Source: Mytilinidion resinicola
Taxonomy: Eukaryota; Ascomycota; Dothideomycetes; Mytilinidiales; Mytilinidiaceae
Assembly: GCF_010093595.1 (NCBI RefSeq)
Contig: NW_022985445.1
Coordinates: 1,027,787 to 1,091,786, forward strand
DNA: 64,000 bases
Direction of reading: 5' to 3'
Within the stretch, counting starts at the first letter, position 1. Each line of letters starts with the position of its first letter. Position numbers and translations under genes: made by a program. This document shows positions 44,493 to 56,568 of this stretch, piece after piece. The notes beneath the pieces were generated by a model. The model was not told the origin of the DNA. It saw only the letters and a program-made list of their open reading frames with translations, and did no database searches.

Positions 44493-46329
44493 TTACTGCC
44501 AGAGAATCTTGATCTTGTTCACGATCCCTCCGGTGAGCTCCCTCTCTGGCTCTTCCTCTGCAAGAGCCTGCTCCATGCCCGTTTGTAAGTCGACCTCCTC
44601 TGGATGATGCGCCCATGGATCGTTTCGCGCATAGATCCTATGACCAAAATAGATACACAGGAAAATTGGAATACCGATGTAAGCAGTCAAGAAGCTGCTC
44701 GCGTTCCAGTTTTGAGGCCAGAAAACATTGAAACCGTTGATGAGAGTGAGGAAGACGAAGCCCACGATCGCGCACCAGGAGCCCCACGGCTGCAGGAAGG
44801 AATGGTAGGGCAGGTCCGTTATGTTCTGCGCTTTGCATGCCTTGCGGAAGCGGAGATAAACAATGCCACAGCAGATCCACGAAATGAATCCGGATGTATT
44901 TGTTAAGTTGACGAACCAGTTGAAGACCACCGACCCAGAGGAGGCTACATTGAGGTAGGCTAGGGCGCAGAAGAGAGAGGACGCAGCTACGGCGCGATAA
45001 GGGACTCCCTTCTTGGTACATGCTTTAAAGAAGGATGGCGCATTGCCGGAAAGGGCAAGAGAGTACAGGGACCGAGACGAGAGGTAGAGGAACGAATTTC
45101 CAGACGACCAAGCGGATAGGATAATGCCGCCATTGATTATACTGTCCAGGATGGGAATACCGGCATTCTTGATGCCTACGACAAAGGCGGAGGATCCGGC
45201 CCCGGCACCACCGTTGGTGAGAGCTGGGTCGTCGCTGGGACAGATCACGGAAATCGAAAGAACGCACCCGATGTAGAAGAAGATGAGACGATAGAAGTAT
45301 CGACGGGCTGCAATGGGCAGATTACGTCTCGGCGATTTCATCTCGCCTCCAGTTACCACGAGTAATTCCGGAGCAAAGGTGAAAGGAAATGCAGACAGAA
45401 CAAGTGTCGATAGCAGGGCGAGGAACCGACCTTTGTCCCCTCCCGCTAAATAAGTGTTCGCTGCACCAGGATGTTTCCAGTACCTAAAGCCGAGTCGATC
45501 GTGGTTTGGACCACCTCCCCAGAAAAGGATGAATGACAACAGAATTAGCCCCTAGAATACACCAAGTTAGAAACCTTCGTTCGAGTGTAATGGGAAGTCA
45601 GATGGAGGAAAGTCTCCTTTGTTGACATGACGGGTTTGGCTGTAAACTGACCATCATCATAACGACCTTCGTGGAGGCAAACCAAAACTCGGTTTCTCCG
45701 TAAAAGCTAACGGGCAGGGCATTCAAGCCGACAATAACGACTATCATGATGGTGATCCAAACTGCGATGTTTACATCGGCATGCCAATAATCGATGACCA
45801 GTCCGGCGGCGGTGATTTCGTACGGTACCAAAATGCCGAGGGAGTAAAAGTACAGCCAGCCCATAGCAAAACCCAAGGAGCGAGAGACATAGCGGTATCC
45901 GAAGAGGTTCATTGAGGACCCAGGAGTAGGCAGGTAGGCAGCGACTTCGGTGATGGCAGTCACCACACAGAATACGAGGAAGCTCATCAGGAGATAAGAA
46001 CCAAGAATGAAGGCTGGACCACCTCGGTTGAGAGTTTGACCTGATCCAACGAATAGACCAGTCCCAATTGTGCCGCCAAGGGCGATCATCTGGGCATGTC
46101 TAAGAGGGATTGTCAGCAGTCGATTGCAATTGGAAGGGGATAGAGTGTCTTCCTCAGCCTACCTGGACTTCAATCCACGCTGGGTGCTCTCGAATCTCTC
46201 GTCAAAGATCTCGCCAGCAAGAATCTCGGGGTTGACGACCGAGCTCTTCCTCCGAGTAGGATCAGAGGTCCCAACATCAAAGTCGGGACTCTTCTGGGGC
46301 ATCTCGTCAACGAGTTCAGGCTTCCCCAT
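44493..46329 (-). CDS. Amino-acid permease (YAT/AAP family)
   Basis: A plasma-membrane amino-acid:proton symporter with the 12-helix APC fold. Exons 46329-46163, 46099-45652 and 45551-44493 give 557 aa, the normal length. The hydrophilic N-terminus (MGKPELVDEMPQKSP) ends FERSTQRGLKSRH-like before TM1, which carries the signature IALGGTIGTGLFVGSG. Other hallmarks are GGPAFILGSYLLM, FCVVTAITEVAAYLPTPG, FTFAPELLVVTGGEMKSPRRNLP and SGNSFLYLSSRSLYSLA. The C-terminal tail is acidic, as in fungal permeases controlled by ubiquitination. The second intron has a GTCAGT donor. Substrate range cannot be read from sequence. No clustered metabolic gene is next to it. Confidence 0.94.
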
Positions 46330-48830
46330 GGTGGGCAGTAGATTGAGAAAGAAGGATAGAATTGAGGTGGTCAGGAAAGATCACCATCGACTTGACAGGG
46401 CCAGAAGCTGGGTGGACGCGGTAGCTTATGTAGTGTACCGTAGCACGTGCCCAACCGCTCGTGAAGGGTGAAAGATTCACGGCTAGCATCAGGATGAGGC
46501 AGCCCATGATGGACTCTGACCACCGGGCGGATGCAACCAGGCCCACGCAAAGGCATACAGTTGAGATAAGGGCACAGATACATTTTGCTGGGGAGCTGGG
46601 TTAGCGGGCGATAAAGCCAGGATCGAATGCCCAGATGGACAATGATGTGCAAACGGCGTCCGACCAGCCCTGCACTCTTGGAGGAGAAGCATGCATATTG
46701 ATACGGCCCGCTTGGCTGGGGTAAGAGCTAAGGCGCTCGCGGCCTGGTCGAATCCGCCACGGAGTGGGATGAGGGGACTGAGGCATGCTGAAGGATCGAG
46801 GCTGCATATGCGCATTGCGCGCAGCCTTCTCCCCATCTTTGAATGTCAGCATGGCGATATGGACATGTCCGCTCCGCAGACTGGACTCCATTGCACCGAA
46901 GACTGGATATCGACCGCGTGGTGGTGCCATAATGCGCTGGAGTCCTTGTCCCACGTCAACGGCTGCTGGGCTGATGGCTTGGGCGGTGGTGGTTGTTGCA
47001 GGTGGTGTGCAAGGTTGATGGCGATCTCTCCGCTCGGCAATCCCGATGACGAGGGCGTCCTTATCAGCACTAAGCTTCTTAGTGGCATTAGTTACTGTAT
47101 TTTACGAGCGTATAGAGGCATCAATTCCTATTATCAGAGCCTCTTGACTGGACACATCTATCATGGTCTGACCTGAGCGCTGTAGGTATCTCACGCCGCT
47201 CAAAGTGCTTTCCGAGTGCATGCAGGCGATGAATTGGTGCCGAGCCATCGCCCGCAACACCGCAGCCGCATCTCGAAACGTGCTCATCTCTTGGTTTGCG
47301 CCATTTAGCAAAACACGCACCTGAACCCAAAAGCGATGCACGGTTTCGAACTGTCGCACCGCATCAAAGTGCAGACAATAGAACAGAGTTTCAGCAGCAG
47401 TGCGTGGAGAAAATAAGAACTGCGGAAGAACCCACAATGCTAATCGCGCGCCCGGACTAATGCCAATGACGAGCATGTTTCTAGAAGCTCGGGAGAAGAC
47501 ATGGGGGTGCATCCGCTCGAGCCACAAAACATGAGCATGACTGCAGGGGACGGGCCTGGGGAATGGGGAGAGGGTTGGTCTCACGACCTGGTGGACCCTA
47601 TGCCTATGCACAAGACATGTCGCGTGTTTGTTGAGTCCTTCTTCGACCTTTACAAAATGCCACTTGTTCCGGGATATGATGCAGGGGTGACCATCGGCTA
47701 CAGCGTGCTGCGCGCCTTTGAGCGTGCTACTGTATCTCGCAGTCCGGTTTGACTCGAGGATGGTGGGCTCCATCGTGCGAGGCTCATGGCCACCAAAGTG
47801 GGAGCGTGGGGTTGGCCAGGTGCCATGTACCTGAGGGCCCCGTCTGTGGAACGATAAATACCTCAATGGATGCCAGGGTTCCGTTGGTGCATGGGTACTG
47901 GTGAGTGCTAGCGACGATGTGCTCAGATCTCGGGTTTGAGAGTGCTACAAAAGGCTGAAAGGGTGAAAACATTCCGCTGCCTTGGTTTGAGCCTTCAACA
48001 GAACTATATTAACCTCCATGCACCTAGATCGTTTGGTCGGAATCTAAGTGGCTAGAAAGCCTAAAGCTTCGAATGACTGTTCGGTCTGGAACCTTAGCAA
48101 GATATCTTCAGAGGTCACGTGGACGCAAAGAACGACACTGTTTCCCAGCACCTTTTCATTTCAGGAGATTCAGCAGCAACCATAGTGAACCTAACACATG
48201 CCTGAAAAGCGGCTGAGTTATGAGCGCGGGAGGCCTGAAGAAATGGTGCGGCTCTAGAAAGGAAATGGACAGTGCTGCGCCACATCTCGTCAGATTTGCT
48301 GCCTGAGGCACCCGGTGCCCTCAATATACTTGGAAGTGAGCTAAGCCGAGGCAGATTTTTTAGGATGAAGCGGGGTGCTTTAGAACTCAATTGAACATGC
48401 TGAGTCTACTTCCTAGAGGCGATAGGCTTGTGAAGATTGAAAAGGTATTGCAGAAGCTGCCTGGGGATCGAGAGGCAGTGAATTAAGAACAGATAGGAAA
48501 TGTTGGTACCAATGAGATATAGAGTACCAAGAGTGGGAAGGTCCCGCGTAGACAGCATGATGTTGAGAGAGCCAAGATAGAGATAATAGTCATGAATTCG
48601 TGAGCCATTCATGAGCCATTCATGAGAAGATAGATGCAAAGCAAGTATACCCACCTAATGACCATTGCAAAATCGAAGCACTTCAGACCACCCATCATCG
48701 TTTCATACTGCAAATATCGCTCAGAAAGCCACCAACTCCTGTCCAATGCACCATGCCACTTGCAAACCTTCTGAAGGTCATAACCTTCAGCCTCGAGTCT
48801 ATCCGCCCATTCAGCCTCGAGTCTATCCGC
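46330..48830. other. 2.5-kb gene-poor stretch with one doubtful ORF
   Basis: No recognised gene. The longest ORF (47102-47866, minus, 254 codons) gives MRYLSFHRRGPQVHG.. to FRDAAAVLRAMARHQF.. without a known domain; it might be a remnant of a larger protein but could be chance. Short duplications are present: TGAGCCATTCA twice near 48600, and a 24-bp unit twice at 48786-48833. Confidence 0.4.
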
Positions 48831-48833
48831 CTA
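48786..48833. repeat. 24-bp tandem duplication at the stop of the deoxyribosyltransferase-like gene
   Basis: Two adjacent 24-bp copies (starting TTCAGCCTCGAGTCTATCCG) lie at 48786-48809 and 48110+700, i.e. 48810-48833, differing at one base. The second copy overlaps the stop codon of the minus-strand gene at 48831. The duplication therefore sits at the start of that gene's 3' untranslated region. Confidence 0.75.
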
Positions 48834-49412
48834 TTCGGTCTTGATTCCCAGCCTCTCCTTGACCACGGGCAGAAACTCCTCATATGTCTCCAGCAACGAG
48901 AATCCATATGCCTTTGCCATCACTTGCACATTCCCCTTGCGCCAGAAAGCCTTCGGGCAGCACACGACTAACTTGCCGCTGGTCGCAAACAGCCCAAGCT
49001 CCAGCAGGCTGATAGGACTGACTGTGTTCTCGTCCAGGTACATCGCAATCACGGTCGCCTTGTTCATCGCCTCCAGCTCCCACTCCACTTGCCCGCGGAA
49101 CGTAGGGTCGCTGATGTCTGAGACGGTGTTTGGGTCCCAGTTGCCGCACCGCGGGTTGAGCACCGTCACGGCTGCATGCTTCAGGTGGTCGGTCATGTTG
49201 TTCTGCCACTGGATCGCCTTGCCCATCTCGATGCTGCCGGCGAGGAATACGGATGGCTGCTCCTTCACCGATAGGGTGTTTTGTGCGATGATAGTCTGGA
49301 AGTCGGCGTGGGGTTTGCTGTTGGAGGGCGCCTGGGGAAGCGTGATCTCCACCTTCTCCCGCAGCCATGGCGGAGGAAGGTTTTGGATGTTTCTGCTGTC
49401 TGTCGCGGACAT
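48831..49412 (-). CDS. Nucleoside 2-deoxyribosyltransferase-like protein
   Basis: 193 aa from the ATG at 49412. The frame is open upstream to about 49526, but without an ATG before a stop; that extension (NLQIFRHLSTASTT) looks presequence-like, and an upstream exon cannot be excluded. The Rossmann-like family core is clear: VFLAGSIEMGKAIQWQ (strand 1 and loop), TVLNPRCGNWDPN, DPTFRGQVEWELEAMNKA (the catalytic-region Glu helix), MYLDENTVSPISLLELGLFA, and KLVVCCPKAFWRKGNVQVMA. Members cleave or exchange N-glycosidic bonds of nucleosides or nucleotides; many fungal members are uncharacterised. It lies on the same strand as the SLATT protein, 1.4 kb away. Confidence 0.85.
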   Translation of the reverse strand: MSATDSRNIQNLPPPWLREKVEITLPQAPSNSKPHADFQTIIAQNTLSVKEQPSVFLAGSIEMGKAIQWQNNMTDHLKHAAVTVLNPRCGNWDPNTVSDISDPTFRGQVEWELEAMNKATVIAMYLDENTVSPISLLELGLFATSGKLVVCCPKAFWRKGNVQVMAKAYGFSLLETYEEFLPVVKERLGIKTE

Positions 49413-50812
49413 GGTGGTGTTTGCAGATTCGATAGTAGAGGTAGTGGAAGCAGTAGAGAGGTGACGAAAGATCTGGAGATTGCGGACGTGGGCGCTTGAT
49501 GGATCGTTTCTCACTGGAGGAGCCACGTTTGCTGGTACTTGTGTGTTTGTGGGTCTGGATTGTTATGAAGATTAGAACAAAGGCAAAGATCGAGGCTCGC
49601 GCGAGTATTTATGTACCTGGAGCCGTCGATGGTGGGGCAGCTGCAGGTCCCTGCGGCGTTGATCGCGTGGGGCGCGGTGGTGAAAGAAAGCTGACAGCTA
49701 ACACCAGTGTGTGAAATGTACGAGAGTCAATCGAGCTAGGCAAAGGCGATAGTCACTGCCCTCGCGAGGATAGCAGTCTTTATAGCAGAACATTCACGGC
49801 CATCGCCTATGAAGCTGTGCCTTTCTTGCAGCAGGCGCTGCCTCACCAGGCGCTTCACGCGGTGGCTTGCCTTCATGGCGCAGCAGACTGACCGCTCATC
49901 GAGCTCTCCTGCCGACCATCACACAGACAGGGAGAAAGCTAGTTGCCTGAAATTAGGTCCTGTCGTCTAGCGCCGTAAACGATTTCTAGTAAGGCCAGGT
50001 TGAAAGAAGGCAGCTTTGGATGTCTTCTGTCCCGCATGCGCCCTTTTTCACCACCTTGTAATCGAAACTGGTGGGTTGAGCCACATGCCATAGATCGAGC
50101 ACGAGTCACTAGTATGGCGCATGCGCGAGCATTGCCCATAGTTCAAGAGTCACGGTGCTGGATCTAAGTACTTCTCAGGTACCAATTCTGTCATACCAAT
50201 TGATTTAATGACGCTCATGGCAGTGTGCAAGGCTGATTCCTAGGAAGTGACTTGAGCTATGGATTCACCTCGTTTAACTTCACGGGAGGCAGCAGACATT
50301 CTTGAAGCGATAAATTCTTCTGTTCATCCTTCTGTTGCCTATGAAAAGCCTTCTCTATCTACCGGCATACTGACTACGCAGTCCCTTACGTTGAGTTGAA
50401 GAGTTGATGCGTTGTATATCACGTTGATCGACGTTAATCACAAGATGGTGACTGATAACCATTCACTGAGGCCCTCCTGACTACTCTTGAAGACAGCTGG
50501 TCATCAGATACTTGACCCTCATGATCATGAAACCTGCACGAAATAACAACGACAACGAAGCCCTCAAAAGGCTCGGCTTCGTTTAAGCAATTGATGATGA
50601 ACATTTGGCTCTTCGGGAAGAAGAGGTTTGACAATGTGATGAATGATTATGAGACAACATGGAACTATCATCAATACTCAACTTTACAAAATCGGAACAA
50701 CGCACAACGAAATGGTATAAAGCGAAAAAGGCCCTCAAAAACACCGTGCTTCCGTATCCAGGCAATCATGCACAACATCTCGCATCAGCCACTCCGCCAA
50801 AAGATGCCATCG
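49413..50812. other. Intergenic, nothing recognised
   Basis: 1.4 kb between the deoxyribosyltransferase-like and SLATT genes. Short ORFs on both strands have no family features. It should contain the promoter of the former and the 3' end of the latter. Confidence 0.4.
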
Positions 50813-51486
50813 TCAAACGAGGCTACTCCTGCTCGCCACAGCGCCCGCACTTGACGACCCAACAGACCCACCGCTCGGTGTCCAACTCCCCGGCCGATTC
50901 TTCTGTTCATCCTCCCGAATCCTCTCATACAACTCCTTCAACGCCACTACCTCTGAATACCTCACCTCCCTCTTCCCCGTCTCCAACTCCCTCTCCACCC
51001 ACTCAATCCGCTCCCTCACCCTCCTCAGCCCATCGGAGTACTCTAGCAGCCTCGTCGGCAAACCCTGTCCCCTCACCAACGCCAGTATCCCCGTGGCGAC
51101 GCCATTGAACGCGCCCAGAACGGCAAGCGACACGTGGTGGTCTGAAGGGGTCGCGGCGAGGAGGATGAGCAGCGCCGAGATGATGAGCTGGCCGATGATG
51201 CCGCCGTAGACGAGGAGGTCGTAGGCGTGCGCTTTGCGGCTGCTGCGGTGTTCTTCGTAGATGATGTTTTCGTAGATGCCGATGTTGTTTTCAGGGTCTT
51301 GCGCTACGCGCGCGATGCTGGGCCACCAGCGTGGGAGGCGGTGGGCGGGGGCGGGGACGGGCTCGGTGGGGAGGCCGATTAGCTTGCGGAAGTCGTCGAG
51401 GGAGACGGGGGTGTTGAGGTAGTCTTCTGACATTTTTCTGGTGGGTTGGAGGGCAATTGGGAGGGTTGAGGGCTGTTTAGGTGGCA
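50813..51486 (-). CDS. Fungal SLATT-domain two-TM protein
   Basis: About 224 aa from the ATG at 51486; a start at 51433 (MSEDYLNTPVS) is equally possible, and the frame extends further upstream to 51712. The family opening PVSLDDFRKLIGL is followed by NIGIYENIIYEEHRSSRKAHAYDLLVYGG. Next come two close hydrophobic helices (IIGQLIISALLILLAAT and HVSLAVLGAFNGVATGILALV) and a conserved amphipathic tail (RLLEYSDGLRRVRERIEWVERELETGKREV). This is the layout of SLATT (SMODS- and SLOG-associating 2TM effector) domains, fungal subgroup. Bacterial SLATT proteins are predicted pore-forming effectors in nucleotide-second-messenger conflict systems. The fungal role is not established. The C-terminus is Ser/Gly-rich. 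Confidence 0.82.
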
Positions 51487-51750
51487 TGAGACTGGAGCTC
51501 CTGACTATTGTCACTTCAGCCACGCTCTTGCCAAGAAGGATAGGCCTGCGTCGATCATGGTTGCTCTTCTTCCTTTTTCGTCGGTGCTTTCTTTTTTCAC
51601 TTTCTGATGTTGATATTGACATGGATGAGTGCATGTCTAAAGCATGATAGTTGATAGCTATTAAAGTCATTTGATCAAAGAAACACCGACCATCGTTACA
51701 TTCGTAATACAAGGTCCTCGAATCATCAGAGGGGGGCGAGCTCTTCCACC

Positions 51751-53162
51751 TTACATAACATCTTCACTGAAGTCGTCAACTCTTCCATCTAGATGATACA
51801 TCTTCACTTGGCCGTACTTATTCACAGTGAATCTCTCGCCCATCCTCATAGACATAGCCTTGTTATGCCCCGCCGTCTCGATGTTGAAACCACCCTCTTT
51901 CGCCCACAACTCTTCCATCTTGAGTCTGTCTTTGCTCTTTGGCTTGCCCTCTTTGATGCGGAGTTTCTCAAAGTAGATGTAGCAAGCATAGAATGCTGTA
52001 GACGTGTTGCCTCTGTCATAACCCTTCTTGCTGCGGAACGACGACAGCTGCGTACCACTGAAGGAAATGTGGGTTGCATCAGTGACGGCGCGGCAAAAGG
52101 CAGCGTTGGAGAGACCCGTTTGGCGGAGGTAGGCATCGATCTTGCGACGGACCATGTCACAGGTTTCGTAGACGGGGACTCTTCCATCGGAGTTGCGGTC
52201 TAGTTTGACCAGAGCGAGGTCCGGAAGATCATCTTCTTTCTTCTTCGGAGGAGGACTGGATGCATCGGATATCTTTCGTTTCTTGGAGGCATGGCCTTCT
52301 CCAGTGCGAGCAGCCTCTGGACTCCCGGAATGGGGTTCACGTAGGATGTCGTTGTTGACTTCGCCCTCGTGATCTGATAGGGCGACGTCACCTCCGGGAG
52401 GTTTTTTCAACCCTAATTCATAGGCTTCCTCCGTATGCTTCATTTGAGAGCGTGTGTTAGCCGGCACAAGCGCCCATAGAATATCGAAGATCGCGGTACG
52501 AACCCCAGACTGTTTGTTATGCGGGATGTTGGACGTGATCCACTCGCGGACAGTCTGGCGGACGTGCTTGTTGTCGACGTCTTCGACGGTTTTCACCTCG
52601 GAAAACGGGGTGTCGTGGGGAGGAGACGCCATGGACGGACGAGTCATCTGTGATATGACGATATCGTGCTCGAGACTGGCGAGCTGTTCGTTAGAGAGGT
52701 CTGCAGCCTTCTGGAGAGCATCGAGGGTTTGGCGGTTGATATGTCGCTGGGAGTTGTTAGTGGAAGTCAATGGCTTTCGCTGAGCGAAAGTCGACATACC
52801 TCGTCTTCTCTCGCAGCCCTAAAAGCTTCATCTCTCAATACACCCCCGACAGATCCTGTGCGCACAGCAGTCTGCAGCTCCACGTCTCGCGCCAGTGTGG
52901 CATGTTTATCAATATTGAGAAGCGCATTTTTAGCTGAAGCCATGATCTCATCTACGCTTGCAGATGGCTTCTCCAAGGCGTCATCATGAGATCGCTTTGC
53001 CCCAGCAGCGGCGTTCTGGGTGTTTGCTGAGACATCCGCGAGCGGCTCTCGGCGTCCTTCCTCAGAACCAAGCTTCGCAAGACCAGAAGCCACGGTTCCG
53101 GAGACGATTGCTGGGTCACCGGAGATTGACGGAGTAATGGGTACACTATTCTCTTGAGCCAT
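51751..53162 (-). CDS. DUF7726-like nuclear protein
   Basis: 452 aa from exons 53162-52800 and 52746-51751 (53-nt intron, GTATGT..CCAG, branch-like CTAAC). The start at 53162 (MAQENSVPITPS) is chosen over an in-frame ATG at 53246. The N-terminal half is helical and charged (VDEIMASAKNALLNIDKHATLARDVELQ). The middle has a basic nuclear-type cluster (ASKKRKISDASSPPPKKK). The folded C-terminal domain runs from CDMVRRKIDAYLRQTGLSNAAFCRAV through SSFRSKKGYDRGNTSTAFYACYIYFEKLRIKEGKPKSKDR, which I associate with the uncharacterised DUF7726 of ascomycetes. It resembles a homeodomain- or HTH-like helical bundle that could bind DNA, but this is inference. Single-copy in the window. Confidence 0.75.
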
Positions 53163-54349
53163 TATAGGAGGTGCAATCCCTGTAGGGTGCGTCTTATTTG
53201 AAGTAGATTGATAATGATGGTCGGTACACATGTTAACGGACATCATTGAGTTGAGAAAGATGCGCGAATGTGACGAAGGGAACGCCCTTTAATACTCCAT
53301 AGACCGCGGTGACGTTATGGAGTGACGTGTTGTTTACCTATCTGGAAGATTCCTTCAGGGGGATCGTCGATGAGGTGTGACAGTGACATCATGGCGTTTT
53401 CACCAGAATGGCACGCTCTCACGTGATTGACGCGTGAGGGATTCCTGTGTAAACAGACGCCAGCTCCTCGCGGTTTGCATTGACTTTTGGCACGTTTTTG
53501 ACGTGAACCTGAGATTAGGCTATTTCGAGATGTACATAGCATGGTATGCTGAGACGGGCTATGGATTTAGGGTTGAAGTTGATGTGAAGATGAGTATGGG
53601 GAGCCGGCACGAGAGGCACGAAAAAAGTAGCGCACTCATCAAGTACTCTGCCCGTGTATACCACTGCAGGAAGTGCTTCAACAAGTTTCCACATAGCCCA
53701 AGGCAAAGAGCATCTATCTTCTTTAAATTTCTGAAAATATATTGAAGCAACCCAAGCAGTGGTAGACAGGTGTACACCCACCGCGGCTTGTTCTAGAATT
53801 AGTTGTGCCACCTTTTCCATGCCCCGCGTGGCCGGTTCGTGTAATGTAGATTCGATTTTGGCATGGTTTTGCCGAAGAGGCCATGAGAACAACAAGAATG
53901 TTAATGCCGAGAGAAGCATAAACGGAAGTCAGTCAGTGCGACATGTACTCTAATTCGGCGTATGATTGGCGTGGGTCCTAGATTAACCTACTGGAGATAA
54001 GTCAATCTCGAAGTGGTACTTCTCGATCAACATCCCTTGATTCAAATAGACGGATTGAGGTCGCAGTTACCATATATTTGATTCCATGCTTGATGAAGAC
54101 GCTATCAAATAAACTTCGACCGAGAGTCCTCGCTATTAGCACCTCTGCAGGAGTTAATCCATGCTACCAAAGATATCCAGCCATTGATAATGCCAATGCC
54201 GCGCTTGTGATTTACCAGGAAAAAGGCCAGAACCGAAAGTGTTCAGCAACTCCTGAATATCCTCCGGAAAGTCGAGTTGTATGCAAAAAGTGCAGCCCTA
54301 TTATCGTGAAATCGTACATGAAGGTTGTGAGACGAGGAGCGAGTGAGGA
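53163..54349. other. Intergenic, nothing recognised
   Basis: About 1.2 kb between two minus-strand genes. ORFs such as 53434-53745 (plus) and 53515-53919 (minus) overlap each other and show no domains. It should contain the DUF7726-like promoter and the 3' end of the Rad60-like gene. Confidence 0.4.
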
Positions 54350-55786
54350 TCACTTAATGTGTACCTCAATGGCATCCATATCCTCGATATCAGAGCCCTT
54401 GATCATATCCTGTGGTTCTAAGTGATCGCCATCGAAGAAGAGAGTGATTTGCCTAGTATCGGGCATCTTATTGTGGCGGCGAAATGCATTTGCGATGTCC
54501 TTGAATGTGGTTTCCTGCATGCAGATGATCGTCAGTAAGTCTCGTGAGGTTCTGTAGCAGAGGAACGTACGGGTTTCACAGCCAGTTTGAAATCCTCAAT
54601 TCCCTTAGCCTTTAGAATCAGCCTACACTTGGGCTGCTCTTTGACAACTTCTTCCTCTTCCTCTACCACTTCTTCTGCCGGCTCGGACTCATGTATTCCT
54701 AGCTCTGCCCGTCTCTTCATTTCCACAAGAATCTCCTCGGTGACTGCTACCAAGTGCACCCTGTCTTCCATCTCATCATCAAAGTCATCGTGATCATGCT
54801 TCGGCTTTAGGTTCCCGTGAGCATCAACTTCTAGCCCAATGCTACTCTTACACGTAGCAACATCGAAAAGGCGGCGCTTCCGGTAGGTGAGGAAAATCAT
54901 GCTAGGTGTGATGCCTGGAGGAAAAATTTGCTTGGCACACCAGGCCGTGCGAACATCTCCAAGCGGTTGCAATAGCTTTCGGGTAGCTATCAAGGGTGTG
55001 GTGCCTTCTATTGGGGACGATATGAAGAGTTTGACTACGGGATTCGGTATTGGCGCAGAGCTAACGATGGGGGGTGGATTGCGAGAGGACTCCGCTTGTG
55101 GATCACGCTCTCGCATTTGAAGGGCTATCGGTTCGGGTTCAAGGATTGGCTCCATATCGTCGTCATCTTCAAGTATTATCGGCGTGGGTTGTCTGTGCAA
55201 GACTGGCTGTCTCGAGGAATCGTCGGAGTCGTCTGTGTCGTCGCCAAGATCGATTATGTGGCTGGCGAAAATGTCATCGCGCGGTACCGAGGGTCTGAGT
55301 GCTTCCTCATAGCGGGCGGAGAGCGAGGTGGAATCTATATTCGAGCGAGTGGCTCTGCGGGGACTGGTGAGTTGAGGAGTCCTGCTTGAGCTTCACGATT
55401 CGACTTATCAGCTACACCAAATCCGCAGGCACAGGACAAGACGACGTTACGCACCCTTCCCTAGGACTCCTATGAGCAGGGCTTTCACTTCCCTCTCCCT
55501 CTCCACTGGCCCTCCGCCGTTTTGCATGCCTCTCGCTCTCCTCGCTCTTTCGCTTCTTGCGTCTTTCTTCCTTCTCTTTCTGTCTAGCCTTCTCTTCGTC
55601 TTTCTTCTTTTGCTCCTCAACTATCTCCGCAAATACTCTGCTCGAGTGCCTGAACGATTCCGATCCCGTCTGTGGCGTCTCCGACTTGGTCTCCTCCGCC
55701 GTTGCCCAGGCTGGCCTCTTGAAGAACGACCGTTTTGCGGGTTTTGGGGTTTGGACAGAGAGCGGAGGGGTTGCTGCATTCGCCAT
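54350..55786 (-). CDS. Rad60/Esc2/NIP45-like protein with C-terminal SUMO-like domain
   Basis: 435 aa from three exons: 55786-55455, 55381-54571 and 54514-54350. Rad60-type proteins mimic SUMO to guide the Smc5/6 complex and SUMO ligases in genome stability. The N-terminus is charged and disordered (FAEIVEEQKKKDEEKARQKEKEE, then HAKRRRASGEGEG, a nuclear signal), followed by acidic SUMO-interaction-like patches (IIDLGDDTDDSDDS and PIILEDDDDMEPI). A first SUMO-like domain begins near VVKLFISSPIEGTTPLIATRKL. The last exon completes the second SUMO-like domain: ETTFKDIANAFRRHNKMPDTRQ, ITLFFDGDHLEPQDM, DIEDMDAIEVHIK; no processed diglycine is present, as expected. The start codon is 285 bp from that of divergent LSM6. 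Confidence 0.87.
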
Positions 55787-56070
55787 GGCTGTGTCTCTAC
55801 TGTTGCGCGCGAAGACGCTGAGGCTGCGGTAGTGGAGTGCCCAATACCTTGGTTGGTAGTTGGTGATGTGCGGGCAGGGTTCGCGAAAGATCGCCAGAGT
55901 GAAGTGAACCGCGTTGTGTGGCCTGTGCGTCCAGCCCCGATATCAAAGTTCATCAACCTCATATAAAGTCAATCGTCCAATCACCTCACTTGTCGCACCA
56001 CCACTCTCTCGATTACTCCTAAGTCAAGTATTTGAGGAGTGCAATCCACACGGCTCCTCGGTCAGCAAAT
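55787..56070. promoter_or_regulatory. Divergent promoter of Rad60-like gene and LSM6
   Basis: 284 bp between two divergent start codons; the only space available for both promoters. No conserved site recognised. Confidence 0.5.
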
Positions 56071-56568
56071 ATGGAAAACGGCGCAGAAGACACGAAAGAC
56101 CCGTCTGGCTTCCTGACCAACATCATCGGCAAGAATGTCCTCGTTAAGCTCAACTCTGGGGTCATCTATAAAGGTTGGTCATCTTGTAAATATGAGGCCA
56201 TTCCAGTGTGTCTTTTCTAGTCCCTGTTTCCTAGTCCTCATTACATAGGTCTCAGTCATATTCCTGCTCCTCCCCGCATTCCTACCCCACAGACATTCAA
56301 GTCTCTATCCGTCCCACAACAAGCTCTGAACCTTCGCTCATCTTCTCAACACTAGGTCGACTACAATCCGTGGATGGTTACATGAACATCGCGCTGGACG
56401 AATGCAACGAGTGGTCTGAGGGTCAACAAGTCCGCAAGTATGGCGAAGCCTTTGTGCGGGGAAACAACGGTATGGCCCTCTTATATCCATCATTAAATTC
56501 TAGAATATCTCCTTTCTTTGCGCTAGCTACTAATGATAGTAGTGCAATACATCTCCGCCGACACATGA
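56071..56568 (+). CDS. LSM6: U6 snRNA-associated Sm-like protein LSm6
   Basis: Component of the LSm2-8 ring (U6 snRNA, splicing) and the LSm1-7 ring (mRNA decapping). Exons 56071-56173, 56356-56469 and 56543-56568 give 80 aa, the normal size. The Sm1 motif is KNVLVKLNSGVIYKGRLQSVDGYMNIALDE and Sm2 is VRKYGEAFVRGNNVQYISAD, in which RGNN is diagnostic. The last exon uses the second of two adjacent AG acceptors (TAGTAG), needed to read VQYISADT. Intron 1 (182 nt) has an unusual GTTGGT donor; given the conserved protein on both sides, the join is firm. Confidence 0.93.

Noticed and set aside
47102..47866. 254-codon minus-strand ORF as a gene
   Set aside because: No domain, no supporting splice or codon pattern, and mixed composition. 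Mentioned as doubtful only.
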